Counted from the first letter of the stretch, positions 46,611-60,372 are shown. The stretch: DNA of 64,000 bases from Epiperipatus broadwayi (GCA_028023455.1 JAQFVV010012446.1:5583501-5647500); one strand, 5' to 3'. Notes: generated by a model from the sequence alone, not told the origin. Numbers and translations are program-made.

Positions 46611-48659
46611 GAGATAGTCAGACATCTCTACTATGTAATAACTGAAACACACAGGCTTATTAAATACCTGTGTCTATATATGTAATATATAGAGTATATG
46701 ATATTTTGTTAATAGTTAAGCTGTTTAAAACAAAGTAATAAGTAAAAAGAAATTCAAACGGTAAATAATAAACACTAGTTCTATTTTCTTTTTTTGCTAC
46801 TGCTTTTATTATAAGATAATCTATTTCTAAAATTTTTAAAGTACTAACTAGGCTTTGCAGCTTAATAATCTTGTTTTAATTTTATTTGCATTTTTATATA
46901 AATTTATTACTATTTTCAGCAGTCTTACATAAACGTTTTTACATTTTAGTTTGTCATTCTTACTGTTCTAAAGGGCCTTCACATTATTAGGAAACATGAT
47001 CGCAAACAACTTTCTTCCCCAAAACTATATTTTATTAAATAAAACATCAATTTATCCATCTAAATAAATATTAAACAAATAAGAATAAGCTATACCTCTG
47101 TCTTTTAAATTTCTCTTATGTATAAAAGAGCTGGGCAATTGATATTACTAATAATGTTCAGATAGGCAGTCATTGCAAGGTTTATATCTAATAACGTTGC
47201 ATTTATTAATTATTTTAATCCTATACACATTTTTTTAACAATCATCTTTCTTTCCAAACTATATATTTTACATAAAAAAAATACACTAAGTATCTGAATA
47301 ATTTTATGGAACACACTTTTTCATAATGACCATAGAGAAATATTAAATTATTCACAGTCAATTTCACAACTGTGTTCACATCTATGTCGCACTGCTTTTC
47401 CAAATTCAAACTTCTCAAATTAAAACAGATCTAGTCTATTACAAATGCATCTTGGGAAATAATAAATTACTATATAAATGTGAGGCAAATCTGTTGTTTT
47501 AAAATTCTCATTGTACTAGGTCTTTTTTTTTTCTAAAATTAAATAATCGCATAAATTGTTAGTTCAGTTGTATCATATTTGAGTACCAGAAGTGGCAAAG
47601 TCTAGCTGTAATCCCTGGATCTTTAGGATTCCTTTCTTTTAAAAGTATAATTTCATTTTTTCTATCATTAAAGATTGTTTATATGTTTGATTTGAACGTA
47701 ATTCCTTAGAATGTGTTTCTATTATCTGTAAACTTTTCTTAAGTATGTTCTTCTGATTTTTAAACATAGCATTCATTCTAGCTATACTCTGATATATATT
47801 TTCAAATGTTTGCCTGTAATAACCTCACTCGGGATTTTCCAGTTACAGCCAGAGTCATTGTATGCTATGTTAGCATTGCAGCACAGCATATGCACAGTGT
47901 CACGTATATATGTCCTGTTAGATTTCTCAGTATTTGCTACATATGCTGGACTACCATTTCTGCAAATCTATTTGATTGTAGATGGTACAGTGAAAAAAAC
48001 TTAATAGGAAAATGAAATTAAAGTCATAATAGGGCATCCTGTTATGTATAAAAAAAGGACTTGGTTTCAAAATAATATTTGGAAGTAATCAACTAACCTA
48101 GAATTGGAAATGGCTATAAAATGGTATGATGATAGCCATTAATAAAAGTGAAAAACATTTCGTTTAACAATTTTTAAGTTTAGCTGATAATATATTTTGC
48201 AAATATTTCATTAAAAACCAACACTAACATATAATGGTTATCTATTACTAATTTATTAGGAATTAGAAAATCTTCAAAAATATGAAATGGCACATTACTC
48301 ATTACTTGATGGCAAAAAACTATGGCAAAGATCTAAAAATATCCTAAGTAAAGCTGAACATTGGGAAACACATTTGAAAATTTATATACCTGAATATATT
48401 AATACATTTAATGTCAGGACAAACTTTTAAATAAATTTATTTATTGTAATCTGGTGCTCAATGATTTATTTACCTGTAAAAATAAATTGCAAATAATTTG
48501 AAAAGATTCCAAGTCATTTCTACTTAATGGAAATAATGGCAGAAATTAATGATTTTTATCAAAGGTTAGTAACCTTATAGAATACAGTTTTTTTTTAAAA
48601 AAAATCTTAAAAGACTACAAATTTTTAAAAATGTTATAATATATATATATATTAACCAA
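46611..48659. other. AT-rich DNA, nothing recognised
   Basis: A slightly more complex patch at 47800-48010 has two overlapping ORFs without recognised domains. Otherwise plain AT-rich sequence. Confidence 0.4.
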
Positions 48660-48745
48660 GTGTGAGAGATATAGTGATGGTGACCTGGGCCAACTGAAGA
48701 GTGGCTGGTTCAGCATGAAATACATTTGTGGGATTATATGTTTTG
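48660..48745 (-). repeat. R3 fragment
   Basis: TGTGAGAGATATAGTGATGG, TGACCTGGGCCAACTGAAGA, GGTTCAGCATGAAATACA is the inverse of the central R3 region (CTGAACCAGCACAG, GGTCCAGGTCACCATCTC at 62692-62720). Confidence 0.6.
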
Positions 48746-51189
48746 ATTTATATGTTTCAAGAATATCTAATGCTGTCGAGGATATTAAGAACATTTATAA
48801 TTAATCAAATTTATGGAAACATTAATTGCCTACACATTATCAATCAGGAATGTAATATTTTGTATTAATTTAGAAGTGTTGCAATAGTAAGCGTTGTTGG
48901 AAGACCTGAGATCAATTTTGTATACTGACTGAAAAAATATTGCTACAATTCTGCTTAAAAAACTTCATTTAATAAAATACTCTGCTGCCAGAAAAAAAAA
49001 AAAAAAATCAATAGACGCAGTCCGAAAGACCACGGAATTATGATTTACATAGTTAACAGATCATTACTTAATACTGATGAGATTTTAGATCTGTTTTTTA
49101 TTTATTCTTCTGGTCAACTTATTTATTATGTTATTCCATCATACAATTGAATGCAGACATCTAGTGTAGTTTATCAGAAAATCATCAGTTTAAGTTTATC
49201 AGAAAATCATCAGTTTATCAGGAAAATATTTCTAAGAAACTATTTGATTCTTAGAATGTTTATATGCCAGATAGAATATTCCATAGGGATTGTTATTTGT
49301 ATATCTTTTAATTTAGAAAAACCACAAAATCAGAATAGGAACTGACTTTACCACATTTGGGAATATAAATACTAGCCATCATTTTTATTATTGATATAAT
49401 CACAGAACATATTTAACAAATGATAATGGATATACTAATCAATTTTCAAATGGTCACTAATTTGAATATTCAAATGTTCAAATCTATTGCCTATTATCAG
49501 GCAGAATATTCATTACTCCCTCTTAAATCCTTAGTATTATCTAGTTGTTCCCCTCAATTTGTCAAAAGTTAAGGTTAACTAATCTACACTTAATAAAATG
49601 TTAACAATTAAAATAGATTTAAAAAAATTCTAAATTCAAAAAGGATATTAGATTAGTCAGAGAAACTCATTAAAATAATAGGAGTATTGAGCTATTATGT
49701 CCTCTGGTTTTAATTTAGTCTTCTAAACATCATAGTTCAATAAAAAATAAATATAGTTGGAATTAACTTAATCTCATTTTATTAAGTTTAATAATAGAAC
49801 TTTTTTTAAAAGCAACTTGGTAGATTAAATTTATTATCACCAACTTAGTATGTATTGTATGTAAAAGCTGACTTATAATACAAAGAGCATTGTAAATTTC
49901 CAAATATTTGAAATACAGTGTACATAATATGGACATATCCTTAATAGGATATTCTTTTGCTGACTTAGCTGTAAATTTCCCTTTTAATCTGCATTAGAAA
50001 CATAGAACTGAAAAACTGAATGCCTAAAGAATCTTGTGATCATATCAGTGTGAGACTTTAAAATTCTTTCAAAGTATACACACCCATATTTATCTAAAAA
50101 ATCATTTAAAACCTATAACATGGAATAATATCAACCAACGAAAATCTTTTTTAATATAGATCTTAAATGTCTTTGTGAAGCAGACTTTTTTGGAGGTATG
50201 TAAATGGTTCAAACATCTATGCCAGCAGGTTTTTAATAAACTTATAAAGTTTTTTTAAGGCATCCAAAGATGTTTTTTGACACCGATACACTCTGAAAAT
50301 TCAAGATTCGTTCAATGGAAATTTTATTTTTACTCACTATCTCAAGTCTTGAATTTTCTTTTAAGGAATAAGTAGACCTAGATATCTTCTTATAAATTGT
50401 AACCTTATAATTAAGGTAACCATCTACTGGGTATTTATCTAATATTAGCTAGAGGTAAAGACCTCAGATCAATTTGTTTACCAAAGTAAAAAATGGGTCT
50501 AACATGATGCCTTCACTCTGGGTGGAAAAGGATCATACAATGAAGTCATGGTTTGCCTTTATTTTTAATGCAGTGAAAATCTTAAATGAATGGGGAAATG
50601 TTTTTTTCTATTGCTTCCCAAACAAAAATATGTGATAATGATTGACAACAAATAAACGTTACAACATAATTGATAAATAAGGATTATTTTATCAACTTTG
50701 AAACTTCTTCTTTTGCAAGTATCCAAGGTGAAGGATAGGATGTGCAATATTGAAGTATTGAGGAAATGTGTCAAATATATATAATAAAATGTAAATATAT
50801 TCCAAATAACAGTAAATAAAATAAATTCCATAAACTTTAATCGGTAATACTGCTTTCAATTATATTCATAATCATTTTCAACCAAACTGACTTAAGCTCA
50901 AAGTTATAGAGGCAATTTTTATTAATCGTTATAAAATTTTGATAATAAACAGGCAATCAGCGAATATTAAAGTTTGTGAATTAGAGGACATGTAAATCAC
51001 CATGTGGTTTCTGGTTGATGCTGTTTTACTCCATTTTGAAATTAAGTCTGTTGGGTTAGAAATGATTATGAATATAATTGAAAGTACTACTATTGATTAA
51101 AGTTTATATTGGGATTTATTTTGTTATTTACCATTATTTGGAATATATTTATATTTTATTACAATATTTTTAATAGCGGACATTTATTG
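48746..51189. other. AT-rich DNA, nothing recognised
   Basis: No gene recognised. A small direct repeat TTTATCAGAAAATCATCAG occurs twice at about 49172-49214. Confidence 0.45.
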
Positions 51190-51300
51190 TATTATTGTTA
51201 AAAGGAGGTTGCCTTGGAAACAGTTAGAAATTGTTGATTGTTATTGATATTGGGATTGTTTAAGTGTTGACTGATTTTTAATAATATGTATATATAAATT
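51190..51300 (+). repeat. R5 repeat, copy 1
   Basis: GTTAAAAGGAGGTTGCCTTG, AACAGTTAGAAATTGTTGAT, TGTTATTGATATTGGGATTG is repeated almost exactly at 59017-59095, where LINE copy 3 inserted into its downstream edge. The GTTGCCTTGGMAACAG block recalls the 65-bp unit at 4330-4640. Confidence 0.75.
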
Positions 51301-51654
51301 GAGGAAATTATGAAGCAGCAATAAACATACATTGGGCATACTTAGATGGGAAAATGCCAAGGATAATCTTGCATTTCTGGAGAGTATAGAAGAACAGAGG
51401 TAGGAGAAGGAAGATGGCCAATGTTCTTAAAGAAGGTTTGAGTATCTGAAAATTACAGCATTAAAAGGAAAATTTAAAGAGGATTTGCATAATTGATGTG
51501 TGGAACCTCATTTTTTGGTATATTAATAACAACAATTCTTTTATACAGGTACAAACAATTTCTATATATATTAAAGTCACACACACCTGCACTTAGACAC
51601 ATTTAAAATATATGACGTTATATATGAAACATTTCAATGCTTATTAAAGTGTAT
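51301..51654. other. AT-rich DNA, nothing recognised
   Basis: No gene recognised. Confidence 0.4.
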
Positions 51655-51725
51655 CGTATTGATTCCAGTTCTGGCACTTCCAGCACTCTAACTTCTTATA
51701 AACTTCCGAACAGTACTAAACCCAT
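51655..51725 (+). repeat. S2 repeat copy
   Basis: TTGATTCCAGTTCTGGCACT, TCCAGCACTCTAACTTCTTA, TAAACTTCCGAACAGTACTA. Core only, diverged at the 3' side. Confidence 0.6.
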
Positions 51726-52774
51726 TTAATTAGTTATTTATTTAATTTTATTAAAAAAACTAGTCTGAAATATTTGAGAGAGGTGATGGATTGCCAGAGA
51801 TCACTTTTTCTTTGTACCTGTTTGAAAAAAAAAAAAGAAGAAAAGAGTGAATTAAACTTATTGTCTCCGATGAGAATGGCTACCTGTATAGAATGCAATT
51901 TCCAACTGTGGAAAGTAGGTGGAAAGGAGGGATGGTGCTAATTTTACTTTGCCTCATTGTTGCTTAAACATCGCTCATGATAAGTAAATAATGGCTTACT
52001 AATTTTTTTAATTTGACCTAGACAGATTTTTAATGATGTTAATGATGAGTATTTTGGGGCTTTTTTGGTTTTGTCCTAGAAGACATGCGAAGGGTGAAAG
52101 TATACGTCATCACTATCACCATAGCAGTTAGTTATTCATTTATAAATGGCTATTACAGTTCTGTGAGAAAGAAAGACTAATCAACTAAAAATGAGTTTTG
52201 TTATGACAAAATACAGGGAAAAAGGAAGACAGGACTAGAATAGTTGGGTGTGTAATTAAAGGTTATAATTGCGATTATGCAAAGCAAGATCCCAGTACTA
52301 GTGCTGAGAGATGGCTAATAGTATTGAAGCCCACAACAACTCCCACTTATACTAACCTAAGCAACTAATCATTTAGTTAATAGAGTTTGTGATCATTTTG
52401 TGCCGTTGGTCATCTATTCGAAACTGTTATACTAAAATTGTATATTTGTGCAGTTGCATTTATATTCTTCAATTAAAGGCTAATCAATTCTAATTCTCGT
52501 CTTTTTGTTTTAGTGGTTTTTTTCTTTCCTTCTCTTTCTTTTTATTATTTGTCTTTGTGTTATTATTTTTTCTGGAGTTAGAATAATCATATTTATTTAT
52601 GAGTCACTGCTAATGATGATGAATGATGTTACACACTGATTTCAATAAAATATATACAAGCAGAAAGAAAGAAAGATGTGAAGTGAAAAAAAAATTAGGC
52701 ATAATTAGAATCTGTAATAACAAAATGAATTTAAAATTACATCCCCTCTTCCTTTAACTTGTATTCTTGGGTCA
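51726..52774. other. AT-rich DNA, nothing recognised
   Basis: No gene recognised. Confidence 0.4.
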
Positions 52775-52870
52775 TATGTAGGGTGACCAATGAAAAGATG
52801 ATTGATGATTGGTTTTCTCTCAAGCTGTCTATGGTACCATCTGAATTAATGCATGCTGGATCATGAGTTC
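52775..52870 (+). repeat. Relative of the 29850 foldback element
   Basis: ACCAATGAAAAGATGATTGA, TTTTCTCTCAAGCTGTCTAT, CATCTGAATTAATGCATG follows the order of the left arm at 29855-29920 with substitutions. Confidence 0.45.
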
Positions 52871-54799
52871 TAACATGAAATATCATATCTTAATCACATA
52901 ATAGAACAATACAATACGCTAATATTAGAATTTTGTTTTAATTTGGGCACAATTCTGAAACATTCGAAATGGTTCACACTATGTATCACTGTGAAGTCGT
53001 GAATCACAAGAATGTTTTCAAGTGGTTTACAAGATTTTATGTTGGCAGAAAGAGAATTGAAAGGTGATCCAAGAAGCTATGTAACACACGTCACATTTCA
53101 GTCATAATTCGTGATTCAAATAAACTAGCACTTTAAAATTGTTTTTAATACATGCATTGATTTAGAAGGGTCGCAAGCAGTTCGAAAAATCAATTCTTTT
53201 CACATTATATCTACAACTTGCAAGTCATATTGTCTTTTATTGACTTATAACTTAAATTAAAACAGTGTTGAATAGATTGATAGACTGTAAAAAAACTAAG
53301 GAATTGAAATTGGTATTTACAGTTATTTAAACCAATCAATAATAAAACGAAGTATATGGAAAAAAGTAATAGAATTATTTATACAGCTAGAAGAATAAAT
53401 TTGATATCATCATAATATATGCATGGTAATGAGAAAATATGCAGAACCGGAAATGACAGATGGGCCGCGATGCGCGATTTTTGAATTCCCTTGTACTCAT
53501 TTTTAACGTAAAGTCTGAATGACAAATTATCGCAATGAACAATAAAAGTAAAACGGAGAAAAATATTTGCTTAAACAGCTCTTTTCGCATGCATATCCTC
53601 ATGGTTTTGCTATTAGTGATAACAGATTTAGCAAATACAAGCTACCATTGATAAATGTGTAATTATTTTTTTATTATTAATTATACCTTTTGTCCTAAAT
53701 GAAATCTATACTGTTTTTTTTTGTCTCATCTCTAATATTCTTTTTTACCTTTTATATTCATTTTGCTTTAATTTTTGTTAGACTTAATTTGTTTACTTTT
53801 TCTTGGCTGCCGGATATACGGTGTTGCTGTTGCAGCGACAGTTAATTATATCGTGCCGTTAACAGCAAAGTTACATGCAAGAAGATGGAAAAAGCTATTC
53901 GTACAACTGATAGGAGTCAATTTGTCAGCAGCTAATAACGGGATCGTAACAATTTCGTTCACGCTTAACAATTTCTTACATTGTTTGTCAACTTTTATGG
54001 TTCCACTCATTTTTTTTTTTAAATTTCTGAATGTAAAAGTTTGGATTTCCCCCCATTAAAACTGGTTTTTTACTTACCAATTAAGTTGTAAAACGTATTA
54101 CTTCCATAAAAGCTATTTAAATACTATACCCCCCCCCCAATATATGTATTTACTGTTGAGAAAGTTGAATTAAATATCTAAAATAAATAATTTGCAGATG
54201 AATGAGAACATATCTGACAGTGTAGAGATTAGTAATAAATTTGATATTTAAAATATACCGTTTTAAACTATAAATAAAAGTGTTGTTCGTGTGACTAATT
54301 TATGAATCGTTGAATCAATTCAAGTGAAGATCTGTCTTCCCCCTTCCTTTCTTTTGACAGTGAATTTTCAACAATGCATTTTGTAGCAGTTATTAAAGCA
54401 ACCGCATTGCGCGACGTATACTGTATATAGAAAAAAAAAAGTCCAGTGATGAAAAACATAACATTAATTATCATAAAAAATATTAGAAATAATATATCAT
54501 GTGCATTCTTAATAAACATTTTGCCCACGTAAAATATACTTGATATTTCTTGAGAGATGGACAATAAATAATAATGGCACACTTATTACACGTGTTTTAG
54601 CCCCCCCCCCGTACACCTCCGCTCCCTCTACGTTTCTCAGAAATGATGATTAAAAAATAATAATAATTGAAGAATTTTAATGTAGTCTTATTAGTTCGAA
54701 GAACAAAAACCAAAAATAAAAATAATTGTATTTTTTGACAGAAAAGATACGGTATTTGTCTCATGCTTAAAATTCAGTCACAAATATTTTCTCTCACTT
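52871..54799. other. AT-rich DNA; less AT-rich patch at 53775-54000
   Basis: The patch at 53775-54000 has an open 94-codon frame with no known domain and no credible codon bias. A pyrimidine-rich TTTTTGTTAG upstream could be a splice acceptor, but no donor or neighbouring exon was found. Not called as a gene. Confidence 0.35.
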
Positions 54800-54900
54800 C
54801 AGTTATGCCACCTAGTGTAAGCCTGATTAATCACGTGATGTGTTGGTTTTATACTTAAAATGATCTCCGAGGTGTATTAGTTTTACTATCATCCAATGTT
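54800..54900 (+). repeat. FB1 relic
   Basis: ATGCCACCTAGTGTAAGCCT, GATTAATCACGTGATG resembles the arm seen at 33727 and in the FB1 copies. Confidence 0.4.
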
Positions 54901-57900
54901 ATGAATTAATCATGATCATTTTTTAAAAAAAGCTTACTATAACTTACATTTTTTTTATAAACCATTGATGCCATCTTGTAGTTGTATGACTTATTGTTTT
55001 ACGTTTAAAACTTATACTTCCAGCCATCTTGTCGATTTTCAAGGAGTCCTTAATGGTTTTCTAGTATTTTTATAAAAAGTTATTTGCATTTGTGTTTTAA
55101 ATGTTTATCACACTATACTTGCTACTTCATTTATTTATTTTTGAAAATTTTCATTATTTCTCTCTTACTTTAGATATATATAATTGAATGCTTTATTGTT
55201 TAGGAATTCATAAAAAGTTGCTTTGGAAGTGATAGAATTGGAATCGTAGGGTTAAGTTCCATAGTCTGCCACTGCACTAAACCACAAAGAGAACTTTGAT
55301 CAAAACTACTTGACTACTGTTCATTCTTGGAAATTTAGTTTTTTTTTTTATTAAAGGAAATTATCACTTTAGCTAAGTAAAATTGACCCACTTTCCTTTT
55401 CTTTATTTTTAAAGAATGTTGTAGTTAATCAATTATTTTGCCAGTAAAGGTTATAGCTTGGTCATTATCTGTTTTCTTTACAACTTCATTTAATTACATC
55501 AACAGCAATTTATTCTATATCACTTTACCCATGTTCCATAGATAGCTGTAGAATGATGCAGAATGGATTGTGGTGTTATTGATTACTTATATAGATGGAT
55601 CTTGAATAAAGTAGATTGCTTTTGTGGTGTGTAACTTAATTAATGAAAATACATGTACTTTGATATCTTTTATATAAGGTTTCATAATTTTAACTCTTGT
55701 TCTTCTACAGACAAAATATTTTGTATACCCATGATGCTGGTGGTACCTTCAGCTTTTCTTCACTCTCCCACTGAGGTTATCACTAGTACTATTTTATCTT
55801 ATTTGATGGTATAAATTTGAACTAAAATATATATTGATTTATTAGTTTTTTAAAAAAATCTGAAGATGTCAGTATTGTACAGAAAAACTAATACAAATGA
55901 GCTGATAATGCCACTAATTGATAGATTCTTTGTTTTCAGACTTTGAGAATGCTTGTAAGAATATTCACAAATCTATTCTTATTGCATTATTTTATGGGAA
56001 GAAAAATTGTACATTTTTCATAAATTGTATAAATATTTATCATTATTTGTATTAATATTTATTTGAAACAAATATGTTCATGATTCCATATATTTGTTTT
56101 TAAAAAGACAAGTAAAAAAAAAACTACTATTGGTAAAAACAAAATTACAATTAGCCGCATCATTACAAATATTGCTATACAAAATTTTATATTTTAATAA
56201 TTATAAATGCAAATTTAAATTTTTTAGAAATTAAATTCAATTAACAAAGATTTCAATCATTATTTTTGTTATTGCCAATATGGTAATCATCAAATAAGAA
56301 AAAAATATTGTTATTGTTACATATTCCAGTTTTTTACTTTCTTTTTTCTATATTTGCAAAGTTGAAATAATAATTTTTGGAGCATTTTTCATTCATAAAC
56401 TCATATTTTTAATAAATCCAATCCAGTTTATTGATTTATATAGAATAAAGTTTTAATACTGACATAAAATGTTGAACTACAATTTAAACAGCCATTAGAG
56501 GAAAAAAAAAGAAATTTCTATTGGTAAACATGTAAATTCTCATCTTAATTGAAAATTGTTGATAGTTTCCTCAGAAAAAAGTGTTGTTGTTCAACAACTT
56601 TAGGTCATAGTATTAACATTATCTTAAATAATGTCCCACAATTTTTTAAAAGTAGATTTTAACATAATGCATTTATTGATGTTAACATTGAAAAAGAATC
56701 TGAAGAGATTAGCAACTTATGAACTGTTACTAAGATCAAAAGATTTCTTTTTTGTTTTTTGATGAAAGAAAATACCCCCAAAAAGTGTTTGTGTCATTCT
56801 GTTCTAGCTTCGCATGAAAATTTTAAAGTGTAATGAAAGATTACCTTTTGCTTATTTATAAAGTATTTTTTGTTATTTTTGCATCTGAATTGGTTTATTA
56901 TTATAAAGAAGTACCCAGTTAAACTTTCAATTCATTCATTTATGTTTTATTTTTGGAAATAGAAGTTAATAAACTTGACTGTAGTATTTAAAAAAATGAT
57001 AATATCTATTACATCATTACCTGTCAGAATTGACTTGGTGTTAAAATCTTTTAAGATACTAAACTTTTTGTAAGAACATATGACATTTTAAAACAGAATT
57101 TGATAGTGTTACCATGAATCTACCTTCGGTCATTCACATTAAAAGGAGAAATAAATAAATAAAAAAGAATTTGCAGAAAAAATATCAATGTAAACATCGT
57201 TTATAGTTGTCAAATATACAGGTCACTTTATAAATGTTTAAAATGGTCAAGTATGGTTTTTTAGAATACTCATTTTTAAAATTAAATTAAAAAGAAATCA
57301 AGTCCAATTTATTGAGTTCTGAAAACTCATTAGATGGAACAATAGAGTCAGAATGGAAGAACGTTAAAGGGTAAATAATGTTGAAGGTAAAGAAATTTAG
57401 TCCCGTTTTTTTTAGTTAAAGTTAGATGACAACAGAAATGATCTATTTTTGGGGTAAATTATCAACGAAGATTATAGATTGGTAATTTAGATGTTGGATT
57501 ATTGCCTTGATGGTTTGTTTTTTCATAGTAAGCTTTAGCAACAAAGTCAGTCACCTTCTTCAATATTTGACAGGTCAAATCTTAAAATCTGTGATAAATA
57601 CAGAAAATGTACTGTATGTTTCAACTCAGAATGAATTTGTATATGTTACCTAACAAAAATAGTTCTACCCCTCCTTAGAAATTATAAAGGCATAGATGAG
57701 TTGCGGATGTAATTTAATCATATAGTTTGCTTTCAAAATGGAACTTTTATGATTTTTTTAAGATTAGAAAAGTGACTGGGGGGACAGGACTGGAAAAACA
57801 ACTTAGAACATATATACATTTTTAAAGCAGCTCTTGGTATAGCTTTTTTGATCATGCATCTGCTACCCTCATGAATTGAAGGTCAATTCCATGCCAATTT

Positions 57901-58904
57901 AAATGAGGAATCCCCCCCGTGCCTGTAGAGTTTGTTCTTCTAATTAACTAGCCCAAATCAATCCAGCAAGTCTTTTAAATTAGTGAGAATGGATTTATAG
58001 CAATTCCTGTCTACAATATAAAGCACAATAGATCTAAAACTATTATCATTGATAAACCTGTTGTTGGAGCTGTCATTCCTGGCAATAAACTATTTAAAAA
58101 ACTTTATCTCACTTGACTGGCAGTTTAAATATTGTCAAAAATTTAGTTTAATCTATGAAGTTCATAATTAATAGCATTTCGTTAGCACTTCTCATTTGAT
58201 TCTACGTAGAAATCTTTTGTTTTAATCCATCTAGATTATATTTTAACATGACCGCATTGATTTGCATATCTGGATATCTTTGTGTATCGAGTTTACTAAA
58301 AATGAATATGTTCACACCTATGAGCATGAAATTCAGACATGCATTGGTGCATGCATATCTAGACCTTTAAAAAAATGTAATTAATAGAAATGTCTGTTAT
58401 TGTGTCAAGTAAATTTTTCTAATACCAATAAAATGTACATGATTAACTCAGCTTCTAGCATGCTTCTAACTAGAGTTCCCTTTAAGCTGCTCCAGAGCCA
58501 TCTATTATAAGTAATCAATGGTTATTATATGGTGATACTACACCGTCCAAGACTTCAAATTTTTTGGCATATCTTCATTAAAATGACCGTAGAATTCAAA
58601 GCTGTATCCACCCCCTCCTTTCTTGTTTTTTGGTTAGACCCTGCCTATCTGAATATCTTAATGAAATGATTTGGAACCTTGTGTTATGTTGACCAAATTA
58701 GATTGAATTATTTATTTGCCAATGATCGAAGGTTGAAGTTCATTCATTATAGTCTTACAAAGTGAAGAAAGGATAGTTATCAAGCATTGCCAAAATATTT
58801 ATTAGAATCGGAAGGGGGGGGGGCATAAAAAACCAAATGTTGGACAAAGATTTCCTCAAAGACTGCCTGTAGGTGTTAAGGAGTTTAAATTATCGACAGA
58901 CTAA
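54901..58904. other. AT-rich DNA, nothing recognised
   Basis: 4 kb with no supported gene, RNA or repeat structure. Homopolymer and AT-rich tracts only. Confidence 0.45.
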
Positions 58905-58970
58905 TCATAAAGCAATGCCACAATTTGGTAGTAAATGGAATATTGCTTTGGCAACAGATTGCTGATATTC
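58905..58970. repeat. Single diverged unit of the 65-bp repeat family
   Basis: AATCATAAAGCAATGCCACA, AATATTGCTTTGGCAACAGA, ATATTCTATTGATTT resembles the units at 4198-4640, including the flanking inverted half. Confidence 0.4.
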
Positions 58971-59016
58971 TATTGATTTATTTAAGCACAAGAACTGGGG
59001 TCACGTGATTTATATT

Positions 59017-59100
59017 GTTAAAAGAAGGTTGCCTTGACAACAGTTAGAAATTGTTGATTGTTATTGATATTGGGATTGTCTAAGTATTTAACTGGTTTTT
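59017..59100 (+). repeat. R5 repeat, copy 2
   Basis: Near-identical to 51196-51280; interrupted downstream by LINE copy 3. Confidence 0.75.
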
Positions 59101-59112
59101 ATTGATATATAT
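59101..59112. repeat. Target-site duplication, left (LINE copy 3)
   Basis: ATTGATATATAT, repeated at 59642-59653. The sequence is low complexity, so support is moderate. Confidence 0.65.
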
Positions 59113-59641
59113 CTTAAACTCGGAGGTAAAAAGCCAATAAACTCACCACGCTGGCTAATGCGTGTTGGTGAGCAGCCCATTCATGTTCGTATACTATATG
59201 AATAATCACATAGTAATAATAGCTGCAATGACAAGAATGTATGGAGTGGACATTAGGAATTTGCCCTGCTCGGTTCTTTTAAGGCCTCCAAGAGGAATCA
59301 AAGGGTCTGCTTTCAGTTAATAGCAAACTCCTTTAACGCAATGTATGGGTAAGAGAACAAACAGGTGTTATTGACCTCATTGCAAAAATTAAAAGATTGA
59401 AGTGGAGTTGGGCTGGACATATTGTTAGAAGAGATGATAACAGATGGACACTTGAAATTTTAAACTGGATTCCAAGAGATTGTAAAAGACCCAGAAAGCG
59501 ACCACATGTGAGATGGGTGGATGAAATAAGAAAGTGTGCAGGGGTGATGTGGAGAAGAGAAGCGAAAGATAAGAAAAGGTGGATTGAACTTGGAGAGACC
59601 TTCATCCTGCAGTGGATTGATAATGGTTGATGATGATGATG
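59113..59641 (+). mobile_element. 5'-inverted (twin-primed) RTE-like LINE, copy 3
   Basis: 59113-59334 is the reverse complement of the LINE 5' region (copy 1 about 24706 back to 24485). 59335-59641 is the sense 3' end (copy 1 27465-27774). Everything between, including endonuclease and RT, is absent. An inverted 5' segment joined to a sense 3' segment within one target duplication is the signature of twin priming, described for human L1. The inverted piece runs to within about 8 bases of the element's true 5' end. The tail is GATGATGATGATG. Confidence 0.9.
59397..59630 (+). pseudogene. C-terminal remnant of LINE protein (copy 3)
   Basis: 77 codons from MKWSWAGHIVRRDDNRW to the natural stop. 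It differs from the copy 1 tail at about seven residues, mostly conservative (A/V, I/L, L/M, R/K). It is open but lacks the enzyme domains and a promoter in the sense direction, so it is not expected to function. Confidence 0.85.
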
Positions 59642-59653
59642 ATTGATATATAT
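59642..59653. repeat. Target-site duplication, right (LINE copy 3)
   Basis: ATTGATATATAT, matching 59101-59112 directly after the GAT tail. Confidence 0.65.
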
Positions 59654-59926
59654 ATAAGTATATATGTATAGGAGTCCGATGTAAATTATAGTTATGTACT
59701 TAAAACAGTGAAATGCCATATTAATTATTGATTTCCTACTAACTAATGTATATGTGGGGGCATGTTTATGACCATTTAAAAAATTTGAATTGCAATATTA
59801 TATAAATAAAAAATGCTTATTTTATTGTACACTTACAATAATTACTAAATAATAATTAGAAAGTAGACTGAAAGTATTAATAAAATGTAAAAAGTAAAAA
59901 AAAAATATTATTGCTACTACAATAAT

Positions 59927-60372
59927 TCTATGAATAATGTTAATACGCTAGTATAAGAAAAAATTACATTCTATTAAACAAATAAATTGGCTGACCGGGG
60001 GGGGGGGGTCATAATAATAGCATTTCATCTTGTCATTCGTGTTAATATTGAAGAAAACATGATCTTGATATTTGCTGGTTAATATGTAAATATATAATTT
60101 ATTGGTTGATATGTAAATACGCAATTTACATATTCTTATTTCCAGAACAAAACTATGCGTATTTACATATCAACCAGCAAATTATATATTTATATATTAA
60201 CCAGCAGATGTCATGATCATGTTTTTTTTTTCAATATTAACACCAGTTAGACTGAAGTGCTATGATTATGACCCCCCAGGTCGAAAGCAATACTCATCAA
60301 ATTATTTATTTAATTGGCTAACAGAATGTAATCTTTCTTGTATTAGCATATTTACATTATTCATAGAACTAC
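59927..60372. mobile_element. ~445-bp foldback element
   Basis: Arms of about 210 bp: TTCTATGAATAATGTTAATA, TTACATTCTATTAA, a G-run, GTGTTAATATTGAAGAAAAC, TTTGCTGGTTAATATGTAAA, GGTTGATATGTAAATACGCA; the inverse follows from 60153. The G-run of the left arm (60-kb mark) is longer than the matching C-run on the right (60272-60277). The 25-bp centre is ATTTCCAGAACAAAAC-like. Non-coding. Confidence 0.8.

Noticed and set aside
53775-54059. 94-codon ORF, considered as an exon because of lower AT content and a possible splice acceptor
   Set aside because: No known domain, no donor site or partner exon found.
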